Source: Pseudomonas sessilinigenes
GTDB lineage: Bacteria; Pseudomonadota; Gammaproteobacteria; Pseudomonadales; Pseudomonadaceae
Length of the DNA stretch: 64,000 nucleotides
NCBI RefSeq assembly: GCF_003850565.1
Contig: NZ_CP027706.1
Span: 6,709,001 to 6,773,000 of the forward strand
Direction of reading: 5' to 3'
Position numbers and translations under genes: made by a program. The notes under the pieces were generated by a model that had not been told where the DNA came from, searched no databases, and saw nothing but the letters and a program-made list of their open reading frames with translations. This document shows, piece by piece, positions 38,192 to 47,778 of the stretch (its first letter is position 1; each line of letters starts with the position of its first letter).

Positions 38192-38770
38192 ATGCGTTAT
38201 TCAGCAGATCATAAGTCCCAGACCCATAAACGCATTATCAAAGAAGCTTCGGAAAGGTTCCGCCGTGATGGCATTGGCGCAACGGGTTTACAGCCATTGA
38301 TGAAAGCGCTGAACCTGACGCATGGCGGCTTCTATGCGCACTTCAAATCCAAGAATGAGCTGGTGGAAAAAGCACTCAAAGCCGCCGCCGCCGAACTGGA
38401 TGCGCATTGCGAGCTGTTGTTCAGTCAGGAGCAACCGCTGGAAGCCTTTATTGACAGCTATTTGTCGGAGTGGCACCGAACATCACCGGATCAAGGATGC
38501 CCATTGCCAACCATGTCTTCAGAGCTGGGATTAAGGGGACAACATAGTCCGACTACGGATATGGTGCTGGAAGCTCGGTTGAGCCAGATCGAAACCGCCT
38601 TGGGAAACAAGAATGTTGCTGGAGAGGCTTTAGTGTTGATGTCGACATTGGTGGGCGCGTTGGTGCTGGCCAGAAGTGTGGAAAATCCGACGTTAGCGAC
38701 GCGCATCCTGGAAGTAGTGCGTGTCGGTTTGAAAACGCAGGTTTCGGAGAGTAGAAGGGCCGATCAATGA
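38192..38770 (+). CDS. TetR-family transcriptional regulator
   Basis: This 192-residue protein has a TetR helix-turn-helix at about residues 10-60 (IKEASERFRRDGIGATGLQPLMKALNLTHGGFYAHFKSKNELVEKAL) and a C-terminal ligand-binding domain with the GCPLPTMSSEL segment common in the TetR_C group. The ribosome-binding site GGAGG lies 8 nt before ATG 38192. Targets are unknown; neither neighbour is an efflux pump or oxidoreductase. Base composition begins to fall here relative to the kdp region. Confidence 0.88.
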   Translation: MRYSADHKSQTHKRIIKEASERFRRDGIGATGLQPLMKALNLTHGGFYAHFKSKNELVEKALKAAAAELDAHCELLFSQEQPLEAFIDSYLSEWHRTSPDQGCPLPTMSSELGLRGQHSPTTDMVLEARLSQIETALGNKNVAGEALVLMSTLVGALVLARSVENPTLATRILEVVRVGLKTQVSESRRADQ

Positions 38771-38783
38771 TCGGCCTTCTATT
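38757..38783. terminator. Terminator at the end of the TetR gene
   Basis: The stem GGCCGATC / GATCGGCC with a 3-nt loop is followed by TTCTATTCT. It overlaps the tetR stop and is placed between two convergent genes. Confidence 0.7.
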
Positions 38784-38794
38784 CTGGCACTACG

Positions 38795-39124
38795 CTACTG
38801 AATGACCAGCCTGTCGCGATTCTTCTCCAGCAAGGCCTTGCCTATGCCTTTTACCTCCAATAACTCATCCACCGCCGTGAAGGGGCCATTACTTTCACGG
38901 TAGGCCACGATCGCCTTGGCTTTCGCAGCACCGATCCCAGATAGATCGCGGCTCAGGGTCTCAACGTCAGCAGCGTTAAGGTTAACCTTCGCGGATTGCT
39001 GTGCTTGAGTCAGCTCTTCACCACTCGACATTGAGTCAACAGACTTGCCAGGTGCAGCAGCAGCGGAAAGAGAAATACTGACCAGGAACGCGACGATCAA
39101 GGAAGAAAATACAGTTTTATACAT
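38795..39124 (-). CDS. ComEA-like helix-hairpin-helix DNA-binding protein
   Basis: This 109-residue exported protein has a signal peptide (about residues 1-22, ending SLSAAAA). A ComEA HhH domain follows a low-complexity linker: NLNAADVETLSRDLSGIGAAKAKAIVAYRESNGPFTAVDELLEVKGIGKALLEKNRDRLVI. It binds DNA non-specifically in the periplasm; in competent species ComEA drags DNA in. It sits just outside the wbpM end of the O-antigen locus, a position typical of Pseudomonas. Confidence 0.88.
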   Translation of the reverse strand: MYKTVFSSLIVAFLVSISLSAAAAPGKSVDSMSSGEELTQAQQSAKVNLNAADVETLSRDLSGIGAAKAKAIVAYRESNGPFTAVDELLEVKGIGKALLEKNRDRLVIQ

Positions 39125-39540
39125 ATTAGACAAACTCCATGGTATCTGTTGGAAAGCAGCTTCCTAAGCTGCACCTAAAATTTAGGCGATATCATGAGTT
39201 AGTCAAAAAACCATCATTGCAAAATATTAAACTTGCAAGTTTGAGATATGAAAACACCAGCGACATATATCAGTACAAGCCACCCCCAGGAGGCTCCACT
39301 CTCTTTAGATTGACACTCTAGAAAACACCAAAACCTAAAAAACAAACAGGCATAAAAACCGAAGAACCTAGCCTCTTTTAAAGATTTTCATTCCTTGTAT
39401 CACCTCGCCAGCACGCTAAAAACCAATACAATGAGTAAAGCCATACACGAAGTACGCTATAGAACCTAGCATGGGGGCAAAGCACTCGACACTTTATTCT
39501 TTCAGATCATCTTGATTGTTTACGATAACAAAAAACACTC
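39125..39540. other. A+T-rich intergenic sequence
   Basis: About 415 bp with no supported gene. It is much richer in A+T than the core regions and marks the left edge of the surface-polysaccharide island. Confidence 0.5.
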
Positions 39541-39853
39541 TACAGCTCTGCTACTCTCGACTCCATAACGACAGACAATAACGCCTTAATTACTAGCCAA
39601 ACCTATATCACCGTCCATGACCATGGTGAAATAACAAAAGAAGATTTTTAAAAATGCCCTGATGAACGACCACTATTCTTCGCACTCGTTATAATTGAAG
39701 ATGATATAAGGATTGGAGAGAACGTAGTGATTCTAAAAGGCATCAAAATAGGTAAGGGCTCTTCTGTGATAAGGGCCGATGCTGTTGTAACGAAAGGCGT
39801 CCCGCTACTCAATCGCAGCGGGTATACCTGCGAGAGCACTAAGGACCCTTTAA
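39541..39853 (+). pseudogene. Broken hexapeptide-repeat acyltransferase remnant
   Basis: Translation from 39541 gives hexapeptide-like repeats (ITTDNNALITSQTYITVHDHG). An in-frame stop follows at 39649, and then [37 protein letters not shown], the classic left-handed beta-helix end of WbbJ/NodL-type O-acetyltransferases. A frameshift near 39808 moves the C-terminal [12 protein letters not shown] motif into another frame, ending at 39853. The N-terminal half is missing. It is a decayed sugar-acetyltransferase gene, left from an earlier O-antigen locus. Confidence 0.75.
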
Positions 39854-39892
39854 GTCCTCCCAACCATTGGGGGCGACCTCAAGAGATTTGAA

Positions 39893-40890
39893 TGCACTCG
39901 CTAAGCTGGGACCCGATGTTGTCCTCCCGCTCTCTTTCTGGAGCCAGTCCAACCATTTGGATATCTAGGTGGTGGTATTCAAACCAGTGCTCTTCATCTT
40001 CCTCAACAAGCCCCACAACCGGGTCAAGATTTTGTACTGGGAGCGCAACGGCTTCTGCCTTTGGTTTAAGCACCCGAAATACGAAAGAGCCAGATAGAGA
40101 CCCGACCAGTCAGTCTTGGAAATGGCTGCTAGCCAGCGGCCTACTGGATCGAAAAGTCGTGCGGTTTGATTACACATCCAGTCATGCGCAGGAGGAGCCA
40201 CCGTGCCTGCTGAAAGTTACCGTGGCTATTTCATGACCGACGATTACGCTAGTTATAACGTCTTGGAATTGCCGCTGGACGTTGAGTGACTGGCATACAT
40301 GCTCCATGTACAACGTCAGTTCACGGACGCGCAAAAAGTGCAGCCCAAGGGCGAAACCGGACAGGCCGATATCGCGCTGACGATGATCAACAAGCTGTAC
40401 GAGATCAGGCGCGAACTCAAGGACGTCAGCGATGAACAGCGGTTTATTGGCTGCCAGGAAAAGAGCCTGCCGATCCTGGCCCAACTGAGTAGCTGGCTGG
40501 ATCAAACACCAGTGCACTAGGTAAAGCTGTGCATTATCTGGCGCGCAACTGGAGCCGAGTGGAGCGCTATACCGATGCGGTTTACCTGCCCATCGACAAC
40601 AAGGCGGCCGAAAGAGCGATCAAGCCGTTTTTCATCGAACACAAGGCATGGCTGTTCAGCGATACCGTCAACCGCGCCAGTGCCAACACGAAGATCTACA
40701 ACCTGGTTGAGACCGCCAAGGTCAGCGGCCAAGAGCCCTATACGTGGCTGCGCCACGTACTTGAGTGGCCACCGAATACCTCGACAGTAGTAGATTACAA
40801 AACACTGCTACCGTGGAACTGCTCGCCAGAGATGCCACGGTAAACTCTTAAACCACTGCTGGATAGGTGGCACATGGATCACATACGTTA
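39893..40890 (+). mobile_element. Degenerate IS66-family remnant (left copy)
   Basis: Several broken transposase pieces lie on the plus strand. A TnpB end (VLFIFLNKPHNRVKILYWERNGFCLW, about 39975-40075) is joined directly to an internal TnpC piece (QSWKWLLASGLLDRKVVRFDY). Then comes a frame with [26 protein letters not shown], and after a deletion a C-terminal piece with [27 protein letters not shown] (to about 40843). The last bases before wbpM, ATGGATCACATAC, also end the right copy. It cannot encode an active transposase. Confidence 0.85.
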
Positions 40891-40898
40891 AAGCAAGC

Positions 40899-42893
40899 TC
40901 AAGGCTCAAGGCGACGTTGTTGATGAATCCAATCAACAATCTCTCCATCAGGAGAGTAACCGCTCACCGTGTCACGTAATAATTGACGCACACGATCATA
41001 ATCATCATCAGCAACCGCAGACAGAAGATCCTCCAGCTTCAACTTGAGGATATCCCATGAAATATAATCCTCATTAGCGCTCATAATCATAGGATGAAGA
41101 GTTGCTGCAACGTTATCGCCGATCAATAACTCCTCATAAAGTTTTTCACCGGGACGCAGCCCGGTAAACTCTATAGCAATATCCCCATGAGGATTTTTCT
41201 CTGAGCGCACACTCAGTCCAGACAAATGGATCATTTTTTCTGCCAGCTCGACAATTCTAACCGGCTCCCCCATGTCCAGGACAAAGACGTCCCCTCCAAG
41301 CCCCATCGAACCCGCTTGAATAACCAGTTGAGCAGCTTCTGGGATAGTCATGAAGTAACGAGTTATCTTGGGATGCGTTACAGTTAACGGCCCCCCAGAC
41401 TTGATCTGCTTATGGAAGAGTGGAATAACCGAACCTGACGAGCCGAGCACATTACCGAAACGAACCATTGTAAAGCGCGTTTTATTCAAACAAGAAACAT
41501 TGGATTCATCATCAAATAGAATGGGAGCCAGTTCTCGGCTGAGTGCTTGCAGAGTAAGCTCCGCCAGTCGTTTGGTACTGCCCATTACATTGGTTGGGCG
41601 CACGGCTTTATCAGTAGAAATCAATACAAAGTTCTGCACACCAGCCCGCAGTGCCGCCTGGGCAGTATTAAGCGTGCCGATGACGTTGTTCAGAACACCT
41701 TCAGCAATGTTATGTTCAACCATCGGCACATGCTTATAAGCTGCCGCATGATAAACAGTATTGACATGCCACATCTTCATGACATCAAGTAATTTATCCT
41801 GATCGCGAACGGAGCCCAAAATGGGAAGTAAGCGCACCGGCAATGATTCCCTACCAACGCGTTGCTCCAACTCGGACAAAATACTATAAAGATTAAACTC
41901 GCTATGTTCGAACAGTAAGAGTACCGTCGGGCGTAACTCTAGAATCTGCCGGCACAGTTCAGACCCGATAGAGCCTCCGGCCCCGGTAACCAATACACTT
42001 CGGCCCTTGATACAGCGCTCGAGTAACTCATGGTGTGCAGGAACTGCATCTCGACCGAGCAAATCGCCTATGTCAACCTCTTGAATATCATCGACTTTTA
42101 CACGACCGCTAGCCAAATCCATAAAGCCTGGCACACTACGAACGTGAAGTGGAAAGCCCTCGAGCAGGCCAAGAATCTCGCGACGGCGACCTCGAGATGA
42201 CGAAGGAATAGCCAGCAGCACCTCTTGCGCACCGGTCATTTCAATCATCTGCTGAATATGCTTCGGTTTGTAAACCTGTAACCCCGAGATAATACGATCC
42301 GCAATACTGCTATCATCATCGATAAAAGCAACAGGTCGCATTACTCGCCCCATTCTCAATGCGGCTACCAACTGATTACCGGCAGCCCCCGCACCGTAAA
42401 TGGCAACTTTGGAAAGTCCGTCATCACGATTGGTGAACGGGACGTGTTTAATCGTTGCAAACCAGTCACCGAGAAAGTACTGCCGCATGGCAACTCGCAT
42501 GCCACCAATCATGATCAAGCTCAACCACCAATAGTTGAAAATGATGGAGCGCGGAACGACATTTTCGTGGTTACTGTACCAATACACTACGAATGCCAAA
42601 ATCAATGACGAGAGACTGACGGCTTTAATAATGGTAATCAAAGCATCATTACCAAAATATCTCGTTACCGCTCGGTACATACCAAATCGTATAAACAGCG
42701 GTATCGCAACAATAGGGGCACAAATGAACAACCAAAAATGCATTTTGACTGGATTGATCATTTCATCAATGCCAAGGCGAACGACAAAGGCCATCCACAA
42801 CGCGACCCAGACCAGGGAGATGTCCACAGCCACCTGTAGAACGCGTTTCTGGCGACGCGAAAGGTTTAACAAATGTATTCGAACGTTACCCAT
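40899..42893 (-). CDS. wbpM: WbpM: NDP-sugar C4,C6-dehydratase
   Basis: This 664-residue inner-membrane enzyme of the FlaA1/CapD family has four TM helices in the first 150 residues. A first Rossmann fold (GAGAAGNQLVAAL, about 173-185) is followed by the catalytic Rossmann domain (GAGGSIGSELCRQ, about 306). The dehydratase site is NVMGSTKRLAE, with Met in place of the usual SDR Tyr, as known for WbpM. It converts UDP-GlcNAc-type sugars to 4-keto-6-deoxy intermediates for O-antigen. ATG 42893 gives the WbpM N-terminus; an upstream frame to 42932 adds 13 residues. It is the last gene of the operon. Confidence 0.95.
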   Translation of the reverse strand: MGNVRIHLLNLSRRQKRVLQVAVDISLVWVALWMAFVVRLGIDEMINPVKMHFWLFICAPIVAIPLFIRFGMYRAVTRYFGNDALITIIKAVSLSSLILAFVVYWYSNHENVVPRSIIFNYWWLSLIMIGGMRVAMRQYFLGDWFATIKHVPFTNRDDGLSKVAIYGAGAAGNQLVAALRMGRVMRPVAFIDDDSSIADRIISGLQVYKPKHIQQMIEMTGAQEVLLAIPSSSRGRRREILGLLEGFPLHVRSVPGFMDLASGRVKVDDIQEVDIGDLLGRDAVPAHHELLERCIKGRSVLVTGAGGSIGSELCRQILELRPTVLLLFEHSEFNLYSILSELEQRVGRESLPVRLLPILGSVRDQDKLLDVMKMWHVNTVYHAAAYKHVPMVEHNIAEGVLNNVIGTLNTAQAALRAGVQNFVLISTDKAVRPTNVMGSTKRLAELTLQALSRELAPILFDDESNVSCLNKTRFTMVRFGNVLGSSGSVIPLFHKQIKSGGPLTVTHPKITRYFMTIPEAAQLVIQAGSMGLGGDVFVLDMGEPVRIVELAEKMIHLSGLSVRSEKNPHGDIAIEFTGLRPGEKLYEELLIGDNVAATLHPMIMSANEDYISWDILKLKLEDLLSAVADDDYDRVRQLLRDTVSGYSPDGEIVDWIHQQRRLEP

Positions 42894-42986
42894 AAATCCT
42901 TTCAATCTCCGTCGCTCCCAAAACCCTATCAATTATCACTTGTACATATTCAGCAGGTTATTTCGAGCGCACCAACAGACTTAAAC

Positions 42987-44162
42987 CTAAGCAGTAGCCT
43001 CGCTTAGCACTTCGACAAGCACCCGGCAGGTTAAATCGATCTGTTCCTCAGTCAATGTGGGGTGAACCAAGAACATCAAGCTAGTTTCGCCGAGAATTTG
43101 TGCATTTACCAAACGCGAATCCGGACGCCACCCGGTGTCATCAAATGCTTTTTCAAGATAAACCTCAGAGCAAGACCCTGAGAAAGCAGGAACGCCTCGC
43201 GAAGAAATTTCTGCAAGAATCCGATCGCGGGACCATTGCGCCTTCAGAAGCTCTGGACGGACAAAAACATAGCACTTATACGCCGCATGGCGGTCCTCTG
43301 GTGGCAAAGCCGGAACACGTAAAGCGGGTAACGACCTGGCACAATCCCAAATACGCCGCGCATTGGCTTCGCGGACAGACTGCCATTCGATCATCTTGCG
43401 AAGCTGTATACGCCCGATAACGGCTTGAACCTCCAGCATCCGCCAGTTGGTACCAAAGCTCTCATGCAACCACCGGAAACCTGGAGCATGCTCGCGCTGA
43501 TAAACGGCCTCCCAGCTCTTTCCATGATCCTTGTAAGCCCACATGTCGGCCCAGAGACTGCGATCATTCGTGGTCACCATACCACCCTCCCCTCCGGTGG
43601 TCATGATCTTGTCCTGGCAGAACGACCAAGCACCTACATGTCCAATGGAGCCTACTGGACGTCCCTTGTAAAGTGCACCATGAGCTTGAGCGCAATCTTC
43701 AATGACCTTCAAATCATGGCTTTCCGCCAGAGACATGATAGGGTCCATATCACAAGGCCAACCTGCTAGATGAACGCATATAATTGCTTTCGTACGAGGG
43801 CTCAAGACTTGGCGAATGGTGTCCGCGGTAATGTTTTGCGAGTCACAATCAACATCAGCAAAAACCGGTATAGCCCCTGCATTTACGATGCTCGAAACGG
43901 ATGCGAGGAACGTACGAGAGGTTACAATAACCTCATCGCCGGCACCGATCTTCAGAGCTTTTAGCGCAAGGTCCAACGCCACCGTACCGTTAGCCAACGC
44001 AATGGCATACTCGGTATTAGCAAACGCAGCAAACTCTTTCTCAAACTCTCGACATTCTGTTCCCGTCCAATAGTTAACCTTATTCGAAAGAATCACGGAT
44101 CGGACAGCGTCAGCCTCTTCATTTGTAAATGACGGCCAAGGAGCGAATGGAGAATTCAGCAC
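42987..44162 (-). CDS. DegT/DnrJ/EryC1/StrS sugar aminotransferase
   Basis: A 391-residue PLP-dependent aminotransferase of the sugar type. Substrate-entry motif NKVNYWTGTECREFEKEFA, cofactor motif VIEDCAQAHGALYKGRPVGS, and Schiff-base Lys185 in SFCQDKIMTTGGEGGM are all present. It should transaminate the 4-keto sugar made by WbpM to a 4-amino-4,6-dideoxy sugar, like VioA or PglE. It lies 93 bp upstream of wbpM and 47 bp after the KAS III gene. Stereochemistry (gluco or galacto) is not predictable by eye. Confidence 0.9.
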   Translation of the reverse strand: MLNSPFAPWPSFTNEEADAVRSVILSNKVNYWTGTECREFEKEFAAFANTEYAIALANGTVALDLALKALKIGAGDEVIVTSRTFLASVSSIVNAGAIPVFADVDCDSQNITADTIRQVLSPRTKAIICVHLAGWPCDMDPIMSLAESHDLKVIEDCAQAHGALYKGRPVGSIGHVGAWSFCQDKIMTTGGEGGMVTTNDRSLWADMWAYKDHGKSWEAVYQREHAPGFRWLHESFGTNWRMLEVQAVIGRIQLRKMIEWQSVREANARRIWDCARSLPALRVPALPPEDRHAAYKCYVFVRPELLKAQWSRDRILAEISSRGVPAFSGSCSEVYLEKAFDDTGWRPDSRLVNAQILGETSLMFLVHPTLTEEQIDLTCRVLVEVLSEATA

Positions 44163-44209
44163 GAGAAATATCCTTAAATGTAATTTCTAAAATAATTAGA
44201 ATATAAAGA

Positions 44210-45223
44210 TCAAAATTGGACAGTGCATGCAGCCCAAGAAAGACCTACACCAAAACCAACGCAGACAACCATATCACCTTCTTTCAGACTACCTTTAAGC
44301 AAGGACTCTTTTAACGCAATAGGTACAGTAGAAGACACTGTGTTTCCACAATGCTCAAACTCCCTAACAAACTTTTCCTCAGGGAGCTTGAGTCTTCTAT
44401 TCAACGTATCAAGCATAAATTTATTGGCTTGATGGAAGACAAAATGATCAACATCCTGTAGCGTAAAATTCTCGTCAAATAGAGAATCGAATAACTGTGG
44501 AACTCGCTTCAGGGTAAACTCGAGAACTGCCGCACCATCCATATAAAGGTTAGCGTCTGTTCTGACGTTACCGCTCCCATCCTTACGAACTTCTGGTTCT
44601 GGATTGAGCGAGGCTGGAAATCTTGAGCCACCTATAGGTACTATAAGACTCTCCGCACCAGAACCGTCCGTGCCATAACGGAATCGATCTAGAGCTACCT
44701 GCTCACTAGCAGCTTGAATTAGCGTGGCAGCAGCAGCATCACCGAATAGGGTGCGAACGCTTTTATCACCTTCGTTGATATACTTGCTGTAAGTTTCCGC
44801 AGTGACAAGCAAAACATTCTTGACTTGGCCTGTCTCTATCAGACCTTTTGCAAGGCCCATACCATAAATAAAACCCGAACAGCCTTGATTATAATCAAAT
44901 GCCGCACATGCAGTGGAAATTCCCAAACGATGCTGAAGAATACATGCCGTCGCGGGCAGAACATAATCCGGACTTTGCGTACATAATATCAGGCAGTCGA
45001 TCTCAGAACGTTCGACGACGCCAGATGCAAATATCTTTTCACAGGCTTTGAAAGCAAGATCCGAGGCGCATTCATTCTCTGCAACAATCCGACGATCCTT
45101 GATACCCGTTTTACCGAATATCTTCGCGACATCCCACTCAGGGAATTGCTGAGCCAAGGCTTCATTACTCAATGATTGGCTAGGCAATTCATATTCAATT
45201 GCAGTGATTTTTGCAAATTTCAT
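44210..45223 (-). CDS. KAS III (FabH-like) ketoacyl-ACP synthase, copy 2
   Basis: This 337-residue thiolase-fold enzyme has the complete KAS III triad: Cys115 in NQGCSGF, His264 in FHQANKF, Asn294 in CGNTVSST. It should condense acetyl-CoA (or another acyl-CoA) with malonyl-ACP to make a 3-oxoacyl-ACP. In Pseudomonas viosamine-type clusters a KAS III supplies the 3-hydroxybutyryl precursor, so a sugar-decoration role is likely rather than housekeeping fatty-acid synthesis. It is 5 bp from the NeuD-like gene upstream, a tight operon. Confidence 0.88.
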   Translation of the reverse strand: MKFAKITAIEYELPSQSLSNEALAQQFPEWDVAKIFGKTGIKDRRIVAENECASDLAFKACEKIFASGVVERSEIDCLILCTQSPDYVLPATACILQHRLGISTACAAFDYNQGCSGFIYGMGLAKGLIETGQVKNVLLVTAETYSKYINEGDKSVRTLFGDAAAATLIQAASEQVALDRFRYGTDGSGAESLIVPIGGSRFPASLNPEPEVRKDGSGNVRTDANLYMDGAAVLEFTLKRVPQLFDSLFDENFTLQDVDHFVFHQANKFMLDTLNRRLKLPEEKFVREFEHCGNTVSSTVPIALKESLLKGSLKEGDMVVCVGFGVGLSWAACTVQF

Positions 45224-45228
45224 ATCTA

Positions 45229-45879
45229 TTACCCAGAAATCCGTTTAGCAGGAACACCGAAGACTGTTACTCCTGGCGCAACCTTACGAATAACAACGGA
45301 TGATGCGCCAATAACTGCATATTCGCCAACTACCACTTTGGGAACTACGACCGCATGCGACCCCATGAAAACTCCCTCGGACAACTGGACACCTCCCGTG
45401 ATATCACAGTGTCCGCTGATCGTGCTGTAGCTACCGACAGAGGTATCATGCCCAACGGTGGTTGCAGAGTTCACTGTCACGAAATTACCAATAATCAAGT
45501 CCGTCGAGAGTACAGTGTGGGGGCAAATCACAACCCCTTCACCCAGCATTACACGAGTCCCGACTATCGCGCTTGGGTGAACCAATGAAAAAAAACGGGC
45601 GCCCTTGGCTAGCAGTTTCTCCGACACAGTTTTTTTAATCTTCGGATTGGCGATAGCACACACTAAAAGAATGTCATCTTGAGGCTCGAAACCATCAATC
45701 GATGACAAAATCGGGGGCATTGCCTCAAAACGTTCTAGTGCTGCCGAGGAGTCATCAAGAAACCCAATGATTTCATATTCATCAGGTTGTGCGCTTTGAG
45801 AAATCCAGTCTCTGAGCCAAACGTGAACCTCTCGGCCAAAACCACCTGCACCTACGATTACAAACTTCTGAATGCTCAT
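45229..45879 (-). CDS. NeuD/PglD-like sugar acyltransferase
   Basis: The protein has 216 residues with an N-terminal Rossmann-like domain (FVIVGAGGFGREVHVWL) and a C-terminal hexapeptide beta-helix (GEGVVICPHTVLSTDLIIGNFVTVNSATTVGHDTSVGSYSTISGHC...). The catalytic His is in TVGHD. PglD/NeuD enzymes acylate amino sugars; here the donor may be acyl-ACP or acyl-CoA made by the neighbouring KAS/SDR genes instead of plain acetyl-CoA. It overlaps the SDR gene stop by 4 bp (ATGA), so expression is coupled. Confidence 0.85.
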   Translation of the reverse strand: MSIQKFVIVGAGGFGREVHVWLRDWISQSAQPDEYEIIGFLDDSSAALERFEAMPPILSSIDGFEPQDDILLVCAIANPKIKKTVSEKLLAKGARFFSLVHPSAIVGTRVMLGEGVVICPHTVLSTDLIIGNFVTVNSATTVGHDTSVGSYSTISGHCDITGGVQLSEGVFMGSHAVVVPKVVVGEYAVIGASSVVIRKVAPGVTVFGVPAKRISG

Positions 45880-46637
45880 GCCAGATACCCACCATCAACC
45901 ACCAACGAGGTACCGGTTACCCAACGAGCCGCAGGCGAAAGCAAATAATTCACCGCGTACGCTACATCAAGCGGTGTACCAAAACCCAACGGGTGTTTAC
46001 GCTCAATGAGTTCCATCGAATCCGCACCAACCAAATCCTTGAGCGAATCTGCCATTTCCGTCCTGACGACGCCAGGCGCAACACAATTAACCCGGATACC
46101 TTCACGTGCTAATTCGATAGAAGCTGCTCTGACCATGGACTCTACGGCCCCCTTACTCGCACAGTAACCCAAGAGTGCAGGCTCGCCCGCCTTAGCCATC
46201 ACTGACGAAATCAGCACAATACTTGAAGAGCTCTGGCAGACACCTTTCTGACGAAAGGCCTTGATCAAGGAAAAAGATGACGTGACATTCGTCGCCATGA
46301 CTTTTTCCCAGTGTGACAAACTGGTAGCCCGGATGGGCATCGGCGCTTGAATACCTGCAGCATGAACAAGACCATCAAAGGGAGCAGACTGCTTTGCCAA
46401 GCTTTTCATCCAAGCGGAGACATCCACCGTAGTCAGAAAATCCACCGCTGCAATAGAATGATTTTCACCTATTAGACGCCGCTGTGTTTCTTCCAAACGC
46501 TGCTGATCTCTGGCCACCAGAGTAATACGCGCGCCTTGCGAACTTAACCAAACTGCAACTTCACGACCAATACCGGAAGACGCACCGGTTACAAGAATGT
46601 GCTTCCCTTCAAGAGAGAATGGATTCGGGTAAGTCAT
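45876..46637 (-). CDS. FabG-like SDR reductase
   Basis: A 253-residue classical short-chain dehydrogenase. Cofactor motif TGASSGIG lies at residues 17-24, NAG-like HAAG at 92-95, the catalytic Ser at 144/145, and YCASK with Tyr158 and Lys162. The C-terminus GTPLDVAYAVNYLLSPAARWVTGTSLVVDGGYL is typical of 3-oxoacyl-ACP reductases. It probably reduces the 3-oxo group made by a KAS III to a 3-hydroxyacyl-ACP, analogous to VioR. It overlaps both neighbours by 4 bp. Confidence 0.85.
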   Translation of the reverse strand: MTYPNPFSLEGKHILVTGASSGIGREVAVWLSSQGARITLVARDQQRLEETQRRLIGENHSIAAVDFLTTVDVSAWMKSLAKQSAPFDGLVHAAGIQAPMPIRATSLSHWEKVMATNVTSSFSLIKAFRQKGVCQSSSSIVLISSVMAKAGEPALLGYCASKGAVESMVRAASIELAREGIRVNCVAPGVVRTEMADSLKDLVGADSMELIERKHPLGFGTPLDVAYAVNYLLSPAARWVTGTSLVVDGGYLA

Positions 46638-47716
46638 ACTCGCTCCTTCGAATTACCGGTAATCGTCATCGGGCTGACCCATACTTTATCAAAATCAATA
46701 ATACAGCCTGCCCAAGAGTAACCAACACCGAAGCCAGCAAGCATCATCAAACCTGTCACTCTATTGTCTTTCTGCAGCTCCGCCAGAGATACCGCGAGCG
46801 GGATCGAGGTACAGCTAGTATTCCCAACATTTTCCACATCAAGCAGCACTTTTTCACGGGGTAGCTTCATACGCTTAACCAAATGCTCAAGCATGAATTT
46901 GTTCGCTTGGTGAAAAACATAATGATCGACGGCCGCACCGTTATCGGCACGACTCTCATGAAGCGCCTTCACCAACGGTGCTACTCGTGCCAACGTGAAA
47001 GCAAAGATCTCCGCACCATTCATGTACAGATCGAACGGCCCCCGAACCTCAGGTTCATTGACCTCACTTGTCTTCCCAGTGCGATCACGAAAGCCTCCTG
47101 CCGGGACAATAAGATTGCTCGCACCTTTTCCATCAGTTCCCAGCACAAAGGATATCGGTTGCGCATCCTCATCATATTTAAGCAGTGTCGCAGAACCAGC
47201 ATCGCCAAATAGCGCAGCTACCGAGCGATCATCCTCCGAAACAATTTTGCTGATAGTATCGCCCACTAATAATAACACTCGGCGGCTGCCCCCCCCCGAG
47301 ATCAACGAGGATGCGAGCCAGAGTCCATACACATACCCAGAGCAGCCCAAAGCAACATCAAACGCTGCGACTTTTGTTGAAAGCTGCAACCGATCCTGCA
47401 AAATACAAGCTGTTGCTGGAAGAGTATGATCATGAGTTTGAGAGACAAAGATCAGGGTATCAATAGATGTGCGATCGATATCAAGATCCGCAATCAGACG
47501 TTCAGCAGCTGCAACACAAAGATCCGATGAGCACTCCTGATCTACAACATGACGGCGCACAACACCAGTACTCGTCATAATCTTCTGGATAGTCTCCTCC
47601 CCGAATTTTGTTGCGAGGTCAGACACTTCCGATACATTCTGCGGCACCGAACAGGCAATGCCTTCAACACGAACGTTTCTGATGACTCGCACGTCCTTAA
47701 ATTCTAGCTCTGACAT
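46634..47716 (-). CDS. KAS III (FabH-like) ketoacyl-ACP synthase, copy 1
   Basis: This 360-residue KAS III has its triad intact: Cys125 in ALGCSGY, His269 in FHQANKF, Asn299 in VGNTSCTS. It is a diverged paralogue of the enzyme at 44210, sharing HQANKFML and the K-L-P-x-E-K segment, but it has a longer C-terminal tail. Start 47716 is preferred because the GAGG site sits too close to the ATG at 47725. Two KAS III genes in one operon may do successive condensations or handle different acyl donors; this is inference. Confidence 0.87.
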   Translation of the reverse strand: MSELEFKDVRVIRNVRVEGIACSVPQNVSEVSDLATKFGEETIQKIMTSTGVVRRHVVDQECSSDLCVAAAERLIADLDIDRTSIDTLIFVSQTHDHTLPATACILQDRLQLSTKVAAFDVALGCSGYVYGLWLASSLISGGGSRRVLLLVGDTISKIVSEDDRSVAALFGDAGSATLLKYDEDAQPISFVLGTDGKGASNLIVPAGGFRDRTGKTSEVNEPEVRGPFDLYMNGAEIFAFTLARVAPLVKALHESRADNGAAVDHYVFHQANKFMLEHLVKRMKLPREKVLLDVENVGNTSCTSIPLAVSLAELQKDNRVTGLMMLAGFGVGYSWAGCIIDFDKVWVSPMTITGNSKERV

Positions 47717-47778
47717 CTTACCCATCCTCTCTGGCAGCCCTGGAGTCTAATTTTTCTAAAGAAATAATATGAAAAAGG

